Source: Actinomycetes bacterium (lineage in GTDB: Bacteria; Actinomycetota; Actinomycetes; Streptosporangiales; Streptosporangiaceae). Taken from it: a DNA stretch of 64,000 bases. Below are positions 8,054 to 16,919 of the stretch, one piece after another. The stretch covers positions 1 through 64,000 of the forward strand of contig JAOPYO010000172.1 of NCBI GenBank assembly GCA_025964575.1, given 5' to 3'. How positions within the stretch are numbered: position 1 is the stretch's first letter; each line of letters starts with the position of its first letter. The notes under the pieces are model-generated. The model ran no database searches, was not told the origin of the DNA, and saw only the letters and a program-made list of their open reading frames with translations. Made by a program: the position numbers and the translations under genes.

Positions 8054-10516
8054 ATGACTCGCGGAGCAGCGGGGGGGTCATCCCTCCCGAATGACATGTC
8101 CGAGCAGAACATTGAACATGTCGACGTCGTGGTCATCGGCTCGGGCTTCGGCGGTTCCGTCTCCGCGTATCGGCTGGCGGACGCCGGTCTGTCGGTTGCG
8201 CTGCTGGAGCGTGGCCGGCCCTACCCGCCGGGCACCTTCCCACGCTCGCCGTCCGACATGGGCCGCGCGTTCTGGGACCCGCGCGAGGGTCTGTACGGCA
8301 TGTTCGACGTCTGGGGCTTCAACGGTTTCGACTCGGTGGTCTCCAGCGGTCTGGGCGGCGGTTCGCTGATCTACGCCAATGTGCTGCTCCGTAAGGACGA
8401 GCACTGGTTCGTCAACGAAGAGCGGCTGCCGGGCGGCGGTTACGAGTCGTGGCCGGTGACCCGGGCCGATCTCGATTCGCACTACCAGGCGGTCGAGGAC
8501 ATGATCGGTGTGACCCCGTACCCGCTGGACAAGCCCGCCTACGCCGACACTCCCAAGACCCACGCCATGCAGGACGCGGCGGCCGAGCTGGGGTTGGATT
8601 GGCTGCTGCCTCCGCTCGCGGTCAGCTTCGCGCCGACGCGCGGTGCCGATCCGGGCATCGGCCTGCCGATCGCGGACGCGGGCTACGGCAACCTGCACGG
8701 GCAGGAGCGCAGGACCTGCCGGCTGTGCGGCGAGTGCGACCTCGGCTGCAACGACGGTGCCAAGAACAGCCTCGACCACACCTACCTGTCGGCCGCCAAG
8801 CACCGCGGCGCCGATCTGCGCACCCTGCACGAGGTGCAGGAGATCCGGCCCCGGCCGGGTGGCGGCTATGAGGTCGACTACGTCCACCACGACCCTGACG
8901 GCTCGGACCGTGCCCCAGCGAAGCAGACGATCTCGTGCGACCGGCTGGTGCTCGCCGCCGGCACGTATGGCACCTCGTACCTCCTGCTGCGCAGCAAGGA
9001 ACGGTTCCCTGGGCTGAGCGAGGCACTCGGCACCCGGTTCTCCGGCAACGGGGACCTGCTCACTTTTCTGATGCGGGCCAAGGACCGCAGCCGCACCCGT
9101 CCGCTGGACGCCAGCCGCGGGCCGGTCATCACCAGCGCGATCCGGCTGCCGGACGAGCTGGACGGGCACCCCGGCGCGGGGCGCGGCGCCTACATCCAGG
9201 ACGCCGGCTTCCCGAACTTCGTCAACTGGATGCTGGAGGGCTCCGACGTCCCCCACGAGATCTCCCGGGCGGCGCGTTTCCTCTGGGAACGGTTCCGCAC
9301 ATTCATCACTGACGCTCCCGACACCAACCTGTCGGCGGAGATCTCCCAGATGATCGGCGACGGGGCACTGTCGATCAGCTCGCTGCCGCTGCTCGGCATG
9401 GGCCGGGACACCCCGGACGGGGTGCTCAGGCTACGGCGCGGCAAGCTCGACGTCGACTGGACCACCGAGACCAGCGACGCCTACTTCGAGCGGCTGCGTG
9501 CGACGATGCGCCGGATCAGCGACGTGCTGGGCGCCGAGTACGCCGACAACCCCATGTGGTTCCGTAAGCGGGTCATCACCGTGCATCCGCTGGGCGGGGC
9601 ACCGATGGGCCTGCACGCGGGCAACGGCGTCTGCGACCCGTACGGCGAGGTCCACGGATACCCCGGCCTCTACATCGCCGATGGCTCCGCATTGCCGGGG
9701 CCGGTCGGGGCCAACCCGTCACTCACCATCGCGGCGCTGGCCGACCGTATGTCCACCCGGCTCCTCGAGAACAAAAAGACGACCGCCACGGGGGCCGGGC
9801 CGAGAGGTGGGGGTGGGCACCTTCCAGGTAGCCAGGACCAACACCGCCTCGGCCTGCCAGGCGGGACGATGAACGGCACGGCGTGCGCTCCTGGACACGG
9901 GGGTGATCAGGGGCGTACGTCGTTGTCGTTCACAGAGGAGATGAAAGGGTTCTACACCGACGGGGCGAGCAATCCGCGTGCCGGAGAGCTCGCCGCCCGC
10001 CGGGAACGTCTCTCGTTCCGGCTGACCATCACCGCGGACGACATTGAGCGTTTCCTGGCCGAGCCCGGGCACACCGCCCGGGCTGAGGGATGGATTGACG
10101 CCGCTGGCCACGGGGGCCGGCGTCATGTCGAGCGGGGCTGGTTCAATCTGTTCGCGCCTGCGGGCGCGCCGGATCGCCGTCTGATGAAGTACCGGTTGCA
10201 CTTCACCGACGGCACGAACCTGCCCCGCACCCTCACTGGGTGGAAGAACGTCTTCCATGGACCGCCGATCGACATCTGGCCGGACACCTCAACCCTGTTC
10301 TACCGGGTGCTCGAGGGGCACGTGGAGGAGAATGAGGATGAGCACGCTCGCATCGTCGGCGCGGGGACGCTGCATATCGAGCTCGCCGACTTCGCACACC
10401 AACTGACCACGTTTCACACCACCGGCCCGCACGGCGTCGCCGCGCTGGCCCGGTTCGGCTCGTTCTTCCTCGGAGAGCTCTGGGACGTCTACCGGCCGGC
10501 TCAGCACAGCTCCTGA
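8054..10516 (+). CDS. GMC-type (cholesterol oxidase-like) FAD oxidoreductase with extra C-terminal domain
   Basis: An 820-residue protein. Residues about 20-570 are a GMC flavoenzyme: FAD-binding VVVIGSGFGGSVSAYRLADAG, the GLGGGSLIYANVL loop, the C-terminal HPLGGAPMG and the ADGSALPGPVGANPSLTIAALA signature. A Cys cluster, CRLCGECDLGC, near 225 precedes a GAKNSLD motif, which could hold an Fe-S cluster. A Gly-rich linker (about 570-620) leads to a separate C-terminal domain beginning SLSFTEEMKGFYTDG; I know it only from larger GMC-linked proteins and cannot assign a role. ATG 8096 (MSEQNIEHVD) is an alternative start, as neither site has a strong RBS. It is translated directly after the hydrolase. 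A steroid or other cyclic alcohol is the likely substrate. Confidence 0.85.
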   Translation: MTRGAAGGSSLPNDMSEQNIEHVDVVVIGSGFGGSVSAYRLADAGLSVALLERGRPYPPGTFPRSPSDMGRAFWDPREGLYGMFDVWGFNGFDSVVSSGLGGGSLIYANVLLRKDEHWFVNEERLPGGGYESWPVTRADLDSHYQAVEDMIGVTPYPLDKPAYADTPKTHAMQDAAAELGLDWLLPPLAVSFAPTRGADPGIGLPIADAGYGNLHGQERRTCRLCGECDLGCNDGAKNSLDHTYLSAAKHRGADLRTLHEVQEIRPRPGGGYEVDYVHHDPDGSDRAPAKQTISCDRLVLAAGTYGTSYLLLRSKERFPGLSEALGTRFSGNGDLLTFLMRAKDRSRTRPLDASRGPVITSAIRLPDELDGHPGAGRGAYIQDAGFPNFVNWMLEGSDVPHEISRAARFLWERFRTFITDAPDTNLSAEISQMIGDGALSISSLPLLGMGRDTPDGVLRLRRGKLDVDWTTETSDAYFERLRATMRRISDVLGAEYADNPMWFRKRVITVHPLGGAPMGLHAGNGVCDPYGEVHGYPGLYIADGSALPGPVGANPSLTIAALADRMSTRLLENKKTTATGAGPRGGGGHLPGSQDQHRLGLPGGTMNGTACAPGHGGDQGRTSLSFTEEMKGFYTDGASNPRAGELAARRERLSFRLTITADDIERFLAEPGHTARAEGWIDAAGHGGRRHVERGWFNLFAPAGAPDRRLMKYRLHFTDGTNLPRTLTGWKNVFHGPPIDIWPDTSTLFYRVLEGHVEENEDEHARIVGAGTLHIELADFAHQLTTFHTTGPHGVAALARFGSFFLGELWDVYRPAQHSS

Positions 10517-10655
10517 TATCGACAAACCTGATTACGGTAAGTTACGATCAATATCTTCATTGGCCAAATGGTCCGCAACGTCACCGGGCACCCGCACGGT
10601 ATGTCACGATCGGGCCACTGAAGCGAGACAACCTGACGGGACGGAGGTGGCCATC

Positions 10656-10862
10656 ATGGCCTATGCCGAATGTGGTGGCAGTTCGACCATCCCTCAGGCC
10701 ACATTCATCGGCGATGACGCCCACACCCAGCTCATCCGCCACGTCTTCGTGTATTCGTGGGCGATGCACTCGGGTCACCCCATGCCGGACAAGCCGCAGG
10801 GGACCTGGACCGCCGATGAGCTCGTCGACTTCTGGGCCGACGACGACGTCGTCTGGCTCTGA
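10656..10862 (+). CDS. Small hypothetical protein (68 aa)
   Basis: GGAGG lies 8 nt before ATG 10656 and opens a 68-codon frame ending in a TGA at 10860. The protein (MAYAECGGSSTIPQATFIGD ... ADDDVVWL) is acidic at its C-terminus, contains one Cys and has no signal peptide or membrane segment. The ORF track gives a longer version from 10560, whose N-terminus looks non-coding. I do not recognise a family. It follows the GMC oxidoreductase by 139 bp on the same strand. It might be an accessory protein or chance. Confidence 0.4.
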   Translation: MAYAECGGSSTIPQATFIGDDAHTQLIRHVFVYSWAMHSGHPMPDKPQGTWTADELVDFWADDDVVWL

Positions 10863-10892
10863 CCCCGTTCCCCGGGACAGGGGAACTGATCA

Positions 10893-10926
10893 CGGTTATC
10901 AGGACATGGCGGTTATCAGGACATGG
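10893..10926 (+). repeat. Perfect 17-bp tandem duplication
   Basis: The unit CGGTTATCAGGACATGG occurs twice with no spacer and no mismatch, in the non-coding stretch between the small protein and otsA. The perfect identity suggests a recent slippage duplication. The rest of the 10863-11146 gap shows no gene that I can support. Confidence 0.8.
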
Positions 10927-11146
10927 CGGGCATCCGGCCGACCGTGACGACTCGCGTCATATGAGCTGCTTTGCCCTGTCCACATCCCTCATTGAGGTTT
11001 TCCAGGAGCGTTCCAGGGAAGGCCGAAAACCGCAGGTCGTGAGCGTTTGTAACTTCGTGCCTTACCGTTAGGTGAAGATCCCTACCGGGCGGCGGCGGAT
11101 CCGGCGGCACACGGTAGACCTGGATCGTTGAGAGAGGTGGCCTTTC

Positions 11147-12529
11147 GTGACGCGCGAAAGCGAGTTCGTCGTTGTCGCCAACCGGCTCCCGGTGGATCGG
11201 GTGATCGGATCGAACGGAGAGGCGTCGTGGCGGCGCAGCCCCGGTGGGTTGGTGAGTGCCATCGCCCCGGTGATGCGCCGCAGGAAGGGCGCCTGGCTGG
11301 GCTGGCCGGGAGCCGCGGACGAGAAGCTGGACCCGTTCACCGAGGACGGGATGGAGCTGGTGCCGATCACTCTCTCGGCCACGGACATCGAGCTCTACTA
11401 CGAGGGGTTCTCCAACGCGACCCTGTGGCCGCTGTACCACGATGTGATCGCCGCCCCGGTCTATGATCGCCGCTTCTGGGAGTCCTACGTGGAGGTGAAC
11501 GAGAGGTTCGCCGCGGCCGCCGCCGAGAAGGCCGCGCCGGGGGGCGTGGTGTGGGTGCAGGACTACCAGCTGCAGCTGGTCCCGGCGATGCTGCGTAGAC
11601 TTCGCCCGGATCTGCGGATCGGTTTCTTTCTGCACATCCCGTTCCCGCCGCCGGAGCTGTTCCAGCAGCTGCCGTGGCGCAAGCAGATCATCGAGGGTCT
11701 ACTGGGCGCGGACCTGGTCGGTTTCCAGCGGCCCGGGGCCGCGTCGAACTTTCTGCGGCTGGCGCGCAGGTACTGCGATGTCAAGGTGCAGGGGGCGTCC
11801 GCCCAGTTCGACAATCGCATGGTCCATGCTCAGGCGTTCCCGATCTCGGTGGACGTCGGCGAGCTTGCCGAGTTCACCAGCAGCCCGAAGGTGTGGCGGC
11901 GGGCGGCGGAGATCCGCGCGGATCTCGGTGCCGCCAAGATCCTGCTCGGAATCGACCGGCTCGACTACACCAAGGGCATCGGACAGCGACTGCAGGCCTT
12001 CGGGGAGCTGTTCAGCGACGGAACCCTCCACCCGGGCGAGGCGGTCTTCGTCCAGATCGCCACCCCGAGCCGCGAGCGGGTCGAGCAGTACCGGCTGCTC
12101 CGCGACGAGATCGAGCAACAGGTGGGGCGGATCAACGGCGAGTACGCCCAGATCGGCTCGCCGGTCATCCACTACCTGCATACCTCCTACGACCGGGAGG
12201 AGTTGGTCGCTCTCTATCTGGCGGCCGACGTCATGGTGGTGACCCCGCTGAGGGACGGCATGAACCTGGTGGCCAAGGAGTACGTCGCGTGCCGTCAGGA
12301 CCTGCACGGCTCCCTGGTGCTCAGTGAGTTCGCCGGTGCCGCCGATGAGCTCAAACAGTCCTTCCTGATCAACCCGTACGACATCGATGGGCTGAAGCAG
12401 ACACTGCTCACGGCGATGCGGGCCGAGCCGGACGATCTGGCCCGCCGGATGCGGGCGATGCGCCGGCGCGTGAGTCAGTACGACGTCAACCGCTGGGCAC
12501 GGGAGTTCCTCACGGCCCTGGAGGAATGA
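11147..12529 (+). CDS. otsA: Trehalose-6-phosphate synthase
   Basis: A 460-residue GT20 glycosyltransferase that makes trehalose 6-phosphate from UDP/GDP-glucose and glucose 6-phosphate. GTG 11147 is preceded by GAGAGG. Family signatures are in order: VVANRLPV near the start, [50 protein letters not shown] and the donor-site [14 protein letters not shown] ... [12 protein letters not shown]. Length is normal for a single-domain OtsA. No otsB phosphatase gene lies beside it in this window. A small hairpin follows the stop. Trehalose serves as a stress solute and, in mycolic-type actinobacteria, for glycolipids. Confidence 0.95.
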   Translation: MTRESEFVVVANRLPVDRVIGSNGEASWRRSPGGLVSAIAPVMRRRKGAWLGWPGAADEKLDPFTEDGMELVPITLSATDIELYYEGFSNATLWPLYHDVIAAPVYDRRFWESYVEVNERFAAAAAEKAAPGGVVWVQDYQLQLVPAMLRRLRPDLRIGFFLHIPFPPPELFQQLPWRKQIIEGLLGADLVGFQRPGAASNFLRLARRYCDVKVQGASAQFDNRMVHAQAFPISVDVGELAEFTSSPKVWRRAAEIRADLGAAKILLGIDRLDYTKGIGQRLQAFGELFSDGTLHPGEAVFVQIATPSRERVEQYRLLRDEIEQQVGRINGEYAQIGSPVIHYLHTSYDREELVALYLAADVMVVTPLRDGMNLVAKEYVACRQDLHGSLVLSEFAGAADELKQSFLINPYDIDGLKQTLLTAMRAEPDDLARRMRAMRRRVSQYDVNRWAREFLTALEE

Positions 12530-12532
12530 CCA

Positions 12533-12555
12533 GGCACATCCGGTCATGATGTGCC
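12533..12555. terminator. Hairpin between convergent otsA and kinase genes
   Basis: GGCACATC and GATGTGCC form a perfect 8-bp stem with a 7-nt loop in the 61-bp gap between two convergent genes. It could act as a bidirectional terminator; there is no T tract, as is common in actinomycetes. Confidence 0.55.
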
Positions 12556-12590
12556 GGGGCGGGCGGCGGGGAGACTCTGCGCGTCCCGGG

Positions 12591-14765
12591 TCAGCGGGGC
12601 GCCCAGGCGAGCAGGTTCACCTGCCGGACGAGGGGGGTGGTGACCTTGTCATGGGTCACCACCAGGTCTCCGGCGGTCCAGCCGCCGCCCAATGGGCTGG
12701 ACGTCATGGTCCCGGTCAGCGTGGCCTGCCAGCCGGCCCGCTCATAGCACCGCCGCAGCGCGCTGTCGGAGGTCTTCACCCACCGGGCACCCTCCGCGCG
12801 GTACACCTGCGGAGCAGCCGTGATGTCCTTGACGGTAGCGGTACCGCCGATACCGCGGGTGACACAGCCGGCCGGGGCGGCGACGATCGAGGCGTACGCG
12901 ACGCCTGCGGTGTCGAACCAGACGGCCCCGGCGTAGGTGCGCGCGGGCAAGGCCGGGCGGCTCTCCTGCCCGGTGGCCGCGTCCAGCAGGACCACCGAGT
13001 CGAAGTTACTGCAGTAGCCGCCGTGCGAGGTGATGACGTAACCGATCCGCTTACCGTCCGGGCTCGTGGTGAAGCCCCGGGGGATCGTGTTGTCGAGGAA
13101 GGTCTTCTGAGACCGGACGAACGGTGTGGCCCGTCCCGCGGCGTCCACGCGGTACAGCACCTCGGGCCCCCCAGAAGCGCTGACCCCGGTTCCATATCCG
13201 ATGATCAGCGCACCTGAGGCCGTCGCGGTGAGCAGGTCGAAGCTGTTGGCGAAGTCGGTGGTCAAGGCGGCCGGCAGCCCGGTGATCTTCACCCGGACCG
13301 GCTTCGCGGCCTCGGCGGAGAAACCGAGGAGATGGGGATCGTTCCCGGAGATGGTCTCACCGGCGAACAGCCGGTCGCCCTGGAAGGCGATGCTGGAACA
13401 ATCACACGGCCAGGTCCGCACCGGGCCGCCGCCGCGCACGTCGGCGAGGTGAATCTGACTGCCCGAGAAAGAGGCACCGGTCGTCCAGCCGAGCCGTCTC
13501 CCGTCGGCGGACCAGACGAGATCCTGCACCTTCGTACCGCCCCGCAACGCGGCGACCGTACGCGGCGTACCGGCCCCGGACCGGACCTGGACCGCGTCGG
13601 CGGTGGCGTAGGCGAGAGTGGGCAGGGGCGGCGGCGCGGCAGGTTTCGCCGCGGACTTCGCGAACGGCTTGGCCGCCACGACCACGGCGGCTCCGCCCCC
13701 GGCGACCGCCACCGCGGCGGTCCCGGCGATGACGGCCTTGCCCAGCACCGTCTTGTAGAAGATCCGCCGACCGGTGGTCGCGGCGCCGTGCCCGATCGTG
13801 GACCCGGCCCCATGCCCGGCCGCCTGACCTGCTGCCTGACCTGCTGCCTGACCTGCGGCTTGGCCCGCCGCCTGGCCGGCGCCGAGGAGCAGCCCGGCCA
13901 ATGGTGACAGGACGGCGAGCGCGGCGACCGTCGCGCCGAGAGCCTGCCAGCCGCGCGTCTCCCAGTCCGGGCCGTATGCGGTGCCGGCCACGGCCTCCAG
14001 CTCGGTCACGAACGCGGCGGCGCTCGCCGGCCGTTCCCCCGCCGTCTTGGCCATCCCTCGGGCGACCAGTCCGCGCAGTGGTTCGGGCACCTCCTCGACC
14101 GGCACCGGCTCGGTGAGGTGCCGGCCCATGAGCGCGACCTGGTCGTCGGCGGTGTACGGCCGGTGGCCGGTGACGCACTCGAAGAACACGCAGGTGGCCG
14201 CGTACACGTCGGTGGAGGGAGTGGCGGGTTCGGCCCGCCACTGCTCGGGAGCCATGTAGGCGGGCGTGCCGCTGCGGGCCTGCTGACCCGTGAGGGTGGC
14301 GACGCCGAAGTCGATGAGCTTGCTGAGTCCGCTGCCCTCGACCACGACGTTCGCGGGCTTGTAGTCGCGGTGCACGACGCCCAAGTCGTGCGCGGCGGCC
14401 AGACCGAGCAGCGAGCCCTTCAGCACGGACAGGGACGCCTCAGGGGTGAGGGTGCCGTGCCGGTCCAGTGCCACCTGGAGGGAGACACCGTCCACGGCCT
14501 CCATGAGGATGGCGGCGCCCGCCCCGGGCTCCTCGACGTAGTCGTACAGCTTCGCGACGTACGGGTTGGCCACCCGCCTGAGCAGCCGCGCCTCCTCCCG
14601 GAACCTCGTGAGGTCACGGGTCGTGAAGACGTACTTCACCGCGACGACCGTGCCGGTCACGTCGTGCCTGGCGAGCACGACCCTGCCCTGGGCTCCGGAC
14701 CCGAGTTCGCGCAGTTCGGTGAACCCGCTCACCCGCCATCGAACCGGTTGATCCATGACCAACAT
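12591..14765 (-). CDS. Ser/Thr protein kinase with Ala/Gly repeat, membrane segment and propeller-like C-terminus
   Basis: A 724-residue receptor-like kinase. The catalytic domain spans about 14-270: ELGSGAQGRVVLA glycine loop, VAVKYV lysine, HRDYKPANVV catalytic loop, IDFGVAT, and the GTPAYMAPEQW activation-segment end. The catalytic loop has Tyr where Leu is usual (HRDLKP). A hydrophobic stretch at about 285-305 is followed by five GQAA repeats and a second one (GTAAVAVAGGGAAVVVAA). The extracytoplasmic C-terminus (about 385-724) contains repeating strand units such as LVWSADGRRLGW and FTTSPDGKRIGYV, suggesting a beta-propeller sensor. It is convergent with otsA. ATG 14756 is an alternative start. 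The ligand is unknown. Confidence 0.9.
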   Translation of the reverse strand: MLVMDQPVRWRVSGFTELRELGSGAQGRVVLARHDVTGTVVAVKYVFTTRDLTRFREEARLLRRVANPYVAKLYDYVEEPGAGAAILMEAVDGVSLQVALDRHGTLTPEASLSVLKGSLLGLAAAHDLGVVHRDYKPANVVVEGSGLSKLIDFGVATLTGQQARSGTPAYMAPEQWRAEPATPSTDVYAATCVFFECVTGHRPYTADDQVALMGRHLTEPVPVEEVPEPLRGLVARGMAKTAGERPASAAAFVTELEAVAGTAYGPDWETRGWQALGATVAALAVLSPLAGLLLGAGQAAGQAAGQAAGQAAGQAAGHGAGSTIGHGAATTGRRIFYKTVLGKAVIAGTAAVAVAGGGAAVVVAAKPFAKSAAKPAAPPPLPTLAYATADAVQVRSGAGTPRTVAALRGGTKVQDLVWSADGRRLGWTTGASFSGSQIHLADVRGGGPVRTWPCDCSSIAFQGDRLFAGETISGNDPHLLGFSAEAAKPVRVKITGLPAALTTDFANSFDLLTATASGALIIGYGTGVSASGGPEVLYRVDAAGRATPFVRSQKTFLDNTIPRGFTTSPDGKRIGYVITSHGGYCSNFDSVVLLDAATGQESRPALPARTYAGAVWFDTAGVAYASIVAAPAGCVTRGIGGTATVKDITAAPQVYRAEGARWVKTSDSALRRCYERAGWQATLTGTMTSSPLGGGWTAGDLVVTHDKVTTPLVRQVNLLAWAPR
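13820..13878 (-). repeat. 12-bp tandem repeats encoding the GQAA tract
   Basis: About five 12-bp units (GCTGCCTGACCT on the plus strand, the distal copies diverged to GCGGCTTGGCCC) encode (GQAA)n in the kinase linker. Copies are nearly identical at one end and drift toward the other. The tract is probably prone to length variation by slippage. Confidence 0.75.
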
Positions 14766-14812
14766 GATGCCGTGATCGGGGCGATCCGGACCAGGCCGAC
14801 GATCAAGACATG

Positions 14813-16270
14813 TCAGGACCCTGCGAGCGTCTTGAGTTCGTCCAGCGCCTCACCCATGTAGGCGATCACCTTCCACACGTCGGGGACCAGGTCGGGGCAG
14901 GCGGTGACACCGACGTCGATGTTCCCGTTATAAGAGAACACCGTGATGTTGAGGCCGCCGGTCGAATCGCTGATCACCGAGAGCGGGTAGTAGCCGAGCA
15001 CCTGGGCGCCGCGGAGATAGAGCGGAATCTGCGGGCCGGGCACGTTCGACACGATCAGGTTGACGGTCCGCAGAATGGAGTTGGGAGCGAACTGCAGCGC
15101 CAGCCGAGTGGCCATTCCGGCGATCGGCGCGGGCATCATCGAGCTGACCTCCTGCAGCCAGCCGCCGGAGGAGGCGACGAACCGGCGCTTGACCGCGCGC
15201 ATGCTGTTCCGCACCGCGTCGAAGCGCTCTCCGGGGTCGGCGACATGGGTCGCCAGCGGGGCGATCATCACCGCGAGCCGGTTGCCGCCGTCCTCGCAGG
15301 TCTCGCCGCTGTTCTGCCGCAGTGATACCGGCACGCCGGCGACGAGTGGCTGGTCCGGCAGTGCGTCGTGCTCGATCAACCAGCGACGCAACGCCGTGGC
15401 GCAGAGCGCCATCACGACATCGTTGACGCTGCCCCCCAGGTTCTGCCGGATCCACTTGATCTCCTCCAGCGGCAGCGAGCCGTACGCGAATCCGCGGTGC
15501 GCGCTGATCGTCCCGTTGAACGGGGTGGGCGGCGGGCTCAGCCTCGGCACCCTGTGCGTTCTCTTGGTGTCCACCCGCAGCACGGTCTGCAGCGCACGTG
15601 ATACCCAGTCCATCCCGGGGTACTGCCCGAGGCCCGGGATCTCGTCGAGGTACGGCGCCGTACGGACGAACGCCCGGGTCGAGCGCATCGGGTGCATCAC
15701 GTTCTTGAGCACCCCGGTGCCGAGCATGGTCAGCACGCCCGGCGCCCGTTCGGGCTCCTCTTCCTTCGGGGCCGGCAGGGCACGCGGCTCGGGTGACAGG
15801 TCCAGCAGCGCGGCCAGGGTCTCCGCGGCGAGGACCCCGTCGATGGCGGCATGGTGCACCTTGACGTAGACCGCGGTCCGGCCGCCGGCCAGTCCATGGA
15901 CGAGGCACATCTCCCACAGCGGGCGGCTCCGATCCAGCGGCGACTCGTGCAGCCGAGCGACCTCCTCGCCGAGCTGTCGCTCGTCACCCGGGCACGGCAA
16001 CGTGACCTCGTGCACATGCAGGGCGGGGTCGAAGTCCGGGTCGTCGATCCAGTACGGCAGGTCGATGCCGAACGGCACCTCGACCAGCCTCTGGCGGATC
16101 GGCTTGGCGAGATACGCGCGCTCCCGTACGAGTTCGATCATCTCATCGAGGGTGAGTCTGCCACCTGGGCAAAGCGTCGTATCAAGGATGGCCACGCCGC
16201 CGATATGCGCGACGGTGGTGCCGCCTTCGATGTTGAGGAAGTTCGCGTCGACCGCGGTCAACTGGCTCAT
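14813..16270 (-). CDS. Wax ester synthase / diacylglycerol acyltransferase (WS/DGAT)
   Basis: A 485-residue WS/DGAT acyltransferase that esterifies acyl-CoA to diacylglycerol or long-chain alcohols, building storage lipid. The catalytic motif HHAAIDG (HHxxxDG) is in the VYVKVHHAAIDG stretch. The N-terminal SQLTAVDANFLNIEG, the RPLWEMCLVHGLAGG strand, the GSVNDVVMALCATALR segment and the C-terminal NLIVSNVPGPQIPLYL are all family hallmarks. Length is normal. The 540-bp region upstream up to the next plus-strand gene is non-coding apart from an MFS relic. With the GMC oxidoreductase and the mce operon it fits an actinomycete that handles and stores hydrophobic carbon. Confidence 0.93.
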   Translation of the reverse strand: MSQLTAVDANFLNIEGGTTVAHIGGVAILDTTLCPGGRLTLDEMIELVRERAYLAKPIRQRLVEVPFGIDLPYWIDDPDFDPALHVHEVTLPCPGDERQLGEEVARLHESPLDRSRPLWEMCLVHGLAGGRTAVYVKVHHAAIDGVLAAETLAALLDLSPEPRALPAPKEEEPERAPGVLTMLGTGVLKNVMHPMRSTRAFVRTAPYLDEIPGLGQYPGMDWVSRALQTVLRVDTKRTHRVPRLSPPPTPFNGTISAHRGFAYGSLPLEEIKWIRQNLGGSVNDVVMALCATALRRWLIEHDALPDQPLVAGVPVSLRQNSGETCEDGGNRLAVMIAPLATHVADPGERFDAVRNSMRAVKRRFVASSGGWLQEVSSMMPAPIAGMATRLALQFAPNSILRTVNLIVSNVPGPQIPLYLRGAQVLGYYPLSVISDSTGGLNITVFSYNGNIDVGVTACPDLVPDVWKVIAYMGEALDELKTLAGS

Positions 16271-16574
16271 CTTTCCGGCCCATCTGCTCGTATGCCTCCC
16301 GACCTCTACTGGCTATGCAGTACCGACAAGTAGGTCAATAAAGGCTGTAACTACGTAACACGGACTTAACTCAATGTCATCAGTCCGTTACGCCAACTCT
16401 CCCCTGATGGACTCGTTCCAACCCGGGTGACACGCCCTCAATGGTCCCGACCCCAAGTGGACGCTTCGCTTCTTGCGACATGCAGCCAATGCCGCGCGAT
16501 CACGGTGATTGTTCAGCGTTTTCATGACAAACGTGATCGGATCGCTCCGGCGGAGTTTTAGAGGAGGAGCCCGG
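16271..16574. other. Non-coding region upstream of WS/DGAT with an imperfect dyad
   Basis: No gene is supported in these 304 bp. An imperfect inverted repeat (GTAACACGGACT ... AGTCCGTTAC, with a 2-bp bulge) spans 16355-16391, about 85 bp upstream of the WS/DGAT start. The region is less GC-rich than its surroundings and probably holds the WS/DGAT promoter. Confidence 0.4.
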
Positions 16575-16911
16575 ATGACAGACCCTCACCGGCCGGGGGA
16601 TGATCGCAGTGGTGTTCGTCGCGGCCATCGGCGATGCCTCACATGAGCTGCCCGGGGTCGCTGCAGGCTTCCAGCAGGCAGCGCTGGCGCTCAGCGGAAC
16701 GCTCGCGAGCGCGGTTCTCGGCTCGATCGTTTCGGCCCGTACACCTTCGGTGACGGCATGGCCCGGCGAAGGACTCTCGGCCACCTCGGTCCATGCCTTC
16801 ATGACCGCTCTCACGCACGGCTGGCAGAGCGCGCTGCTCGTCGCCGGCGTCGCGGCCCTCATCGCGGCCGCGCTGGCCTTTTTGGTGCGCCCCGCTCCTG
16901 CCGCCGGTTGA
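16575..16911 (+). pseudogene. Remnant of an MFS (DHA2/EmrB-type) transporter
   Basis: An excellent ribosome binding site (GAGGAGGAG) and ATG 16575 start a frame that reads MTDPHRPGDDRSG and stops soon after. From about 16579 the next frame reads TGRGMIAVVFVAAIGDAS, then LPGVAAGFQQAALALSGTLASAVLGSI and a last hydrophobic helix (SALLVAGVAALIAAALAFLV). That is the final two membrane helices of a 14-helix drug transporter. Start and tail are in different frames and the whole centre is missing. The simplest reading is one internal deletion that also shifted the frame. Confidence 0.55.
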
Positions 16912-16919
16912 TCGCGCGG

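Noticed and set aside
6856-8136. 426-aa minus-strand ORF opposite the hydrolase
   Set aside because: His/Val/Gln-rich antisense shadow of a gene with clear catalytic motifs.
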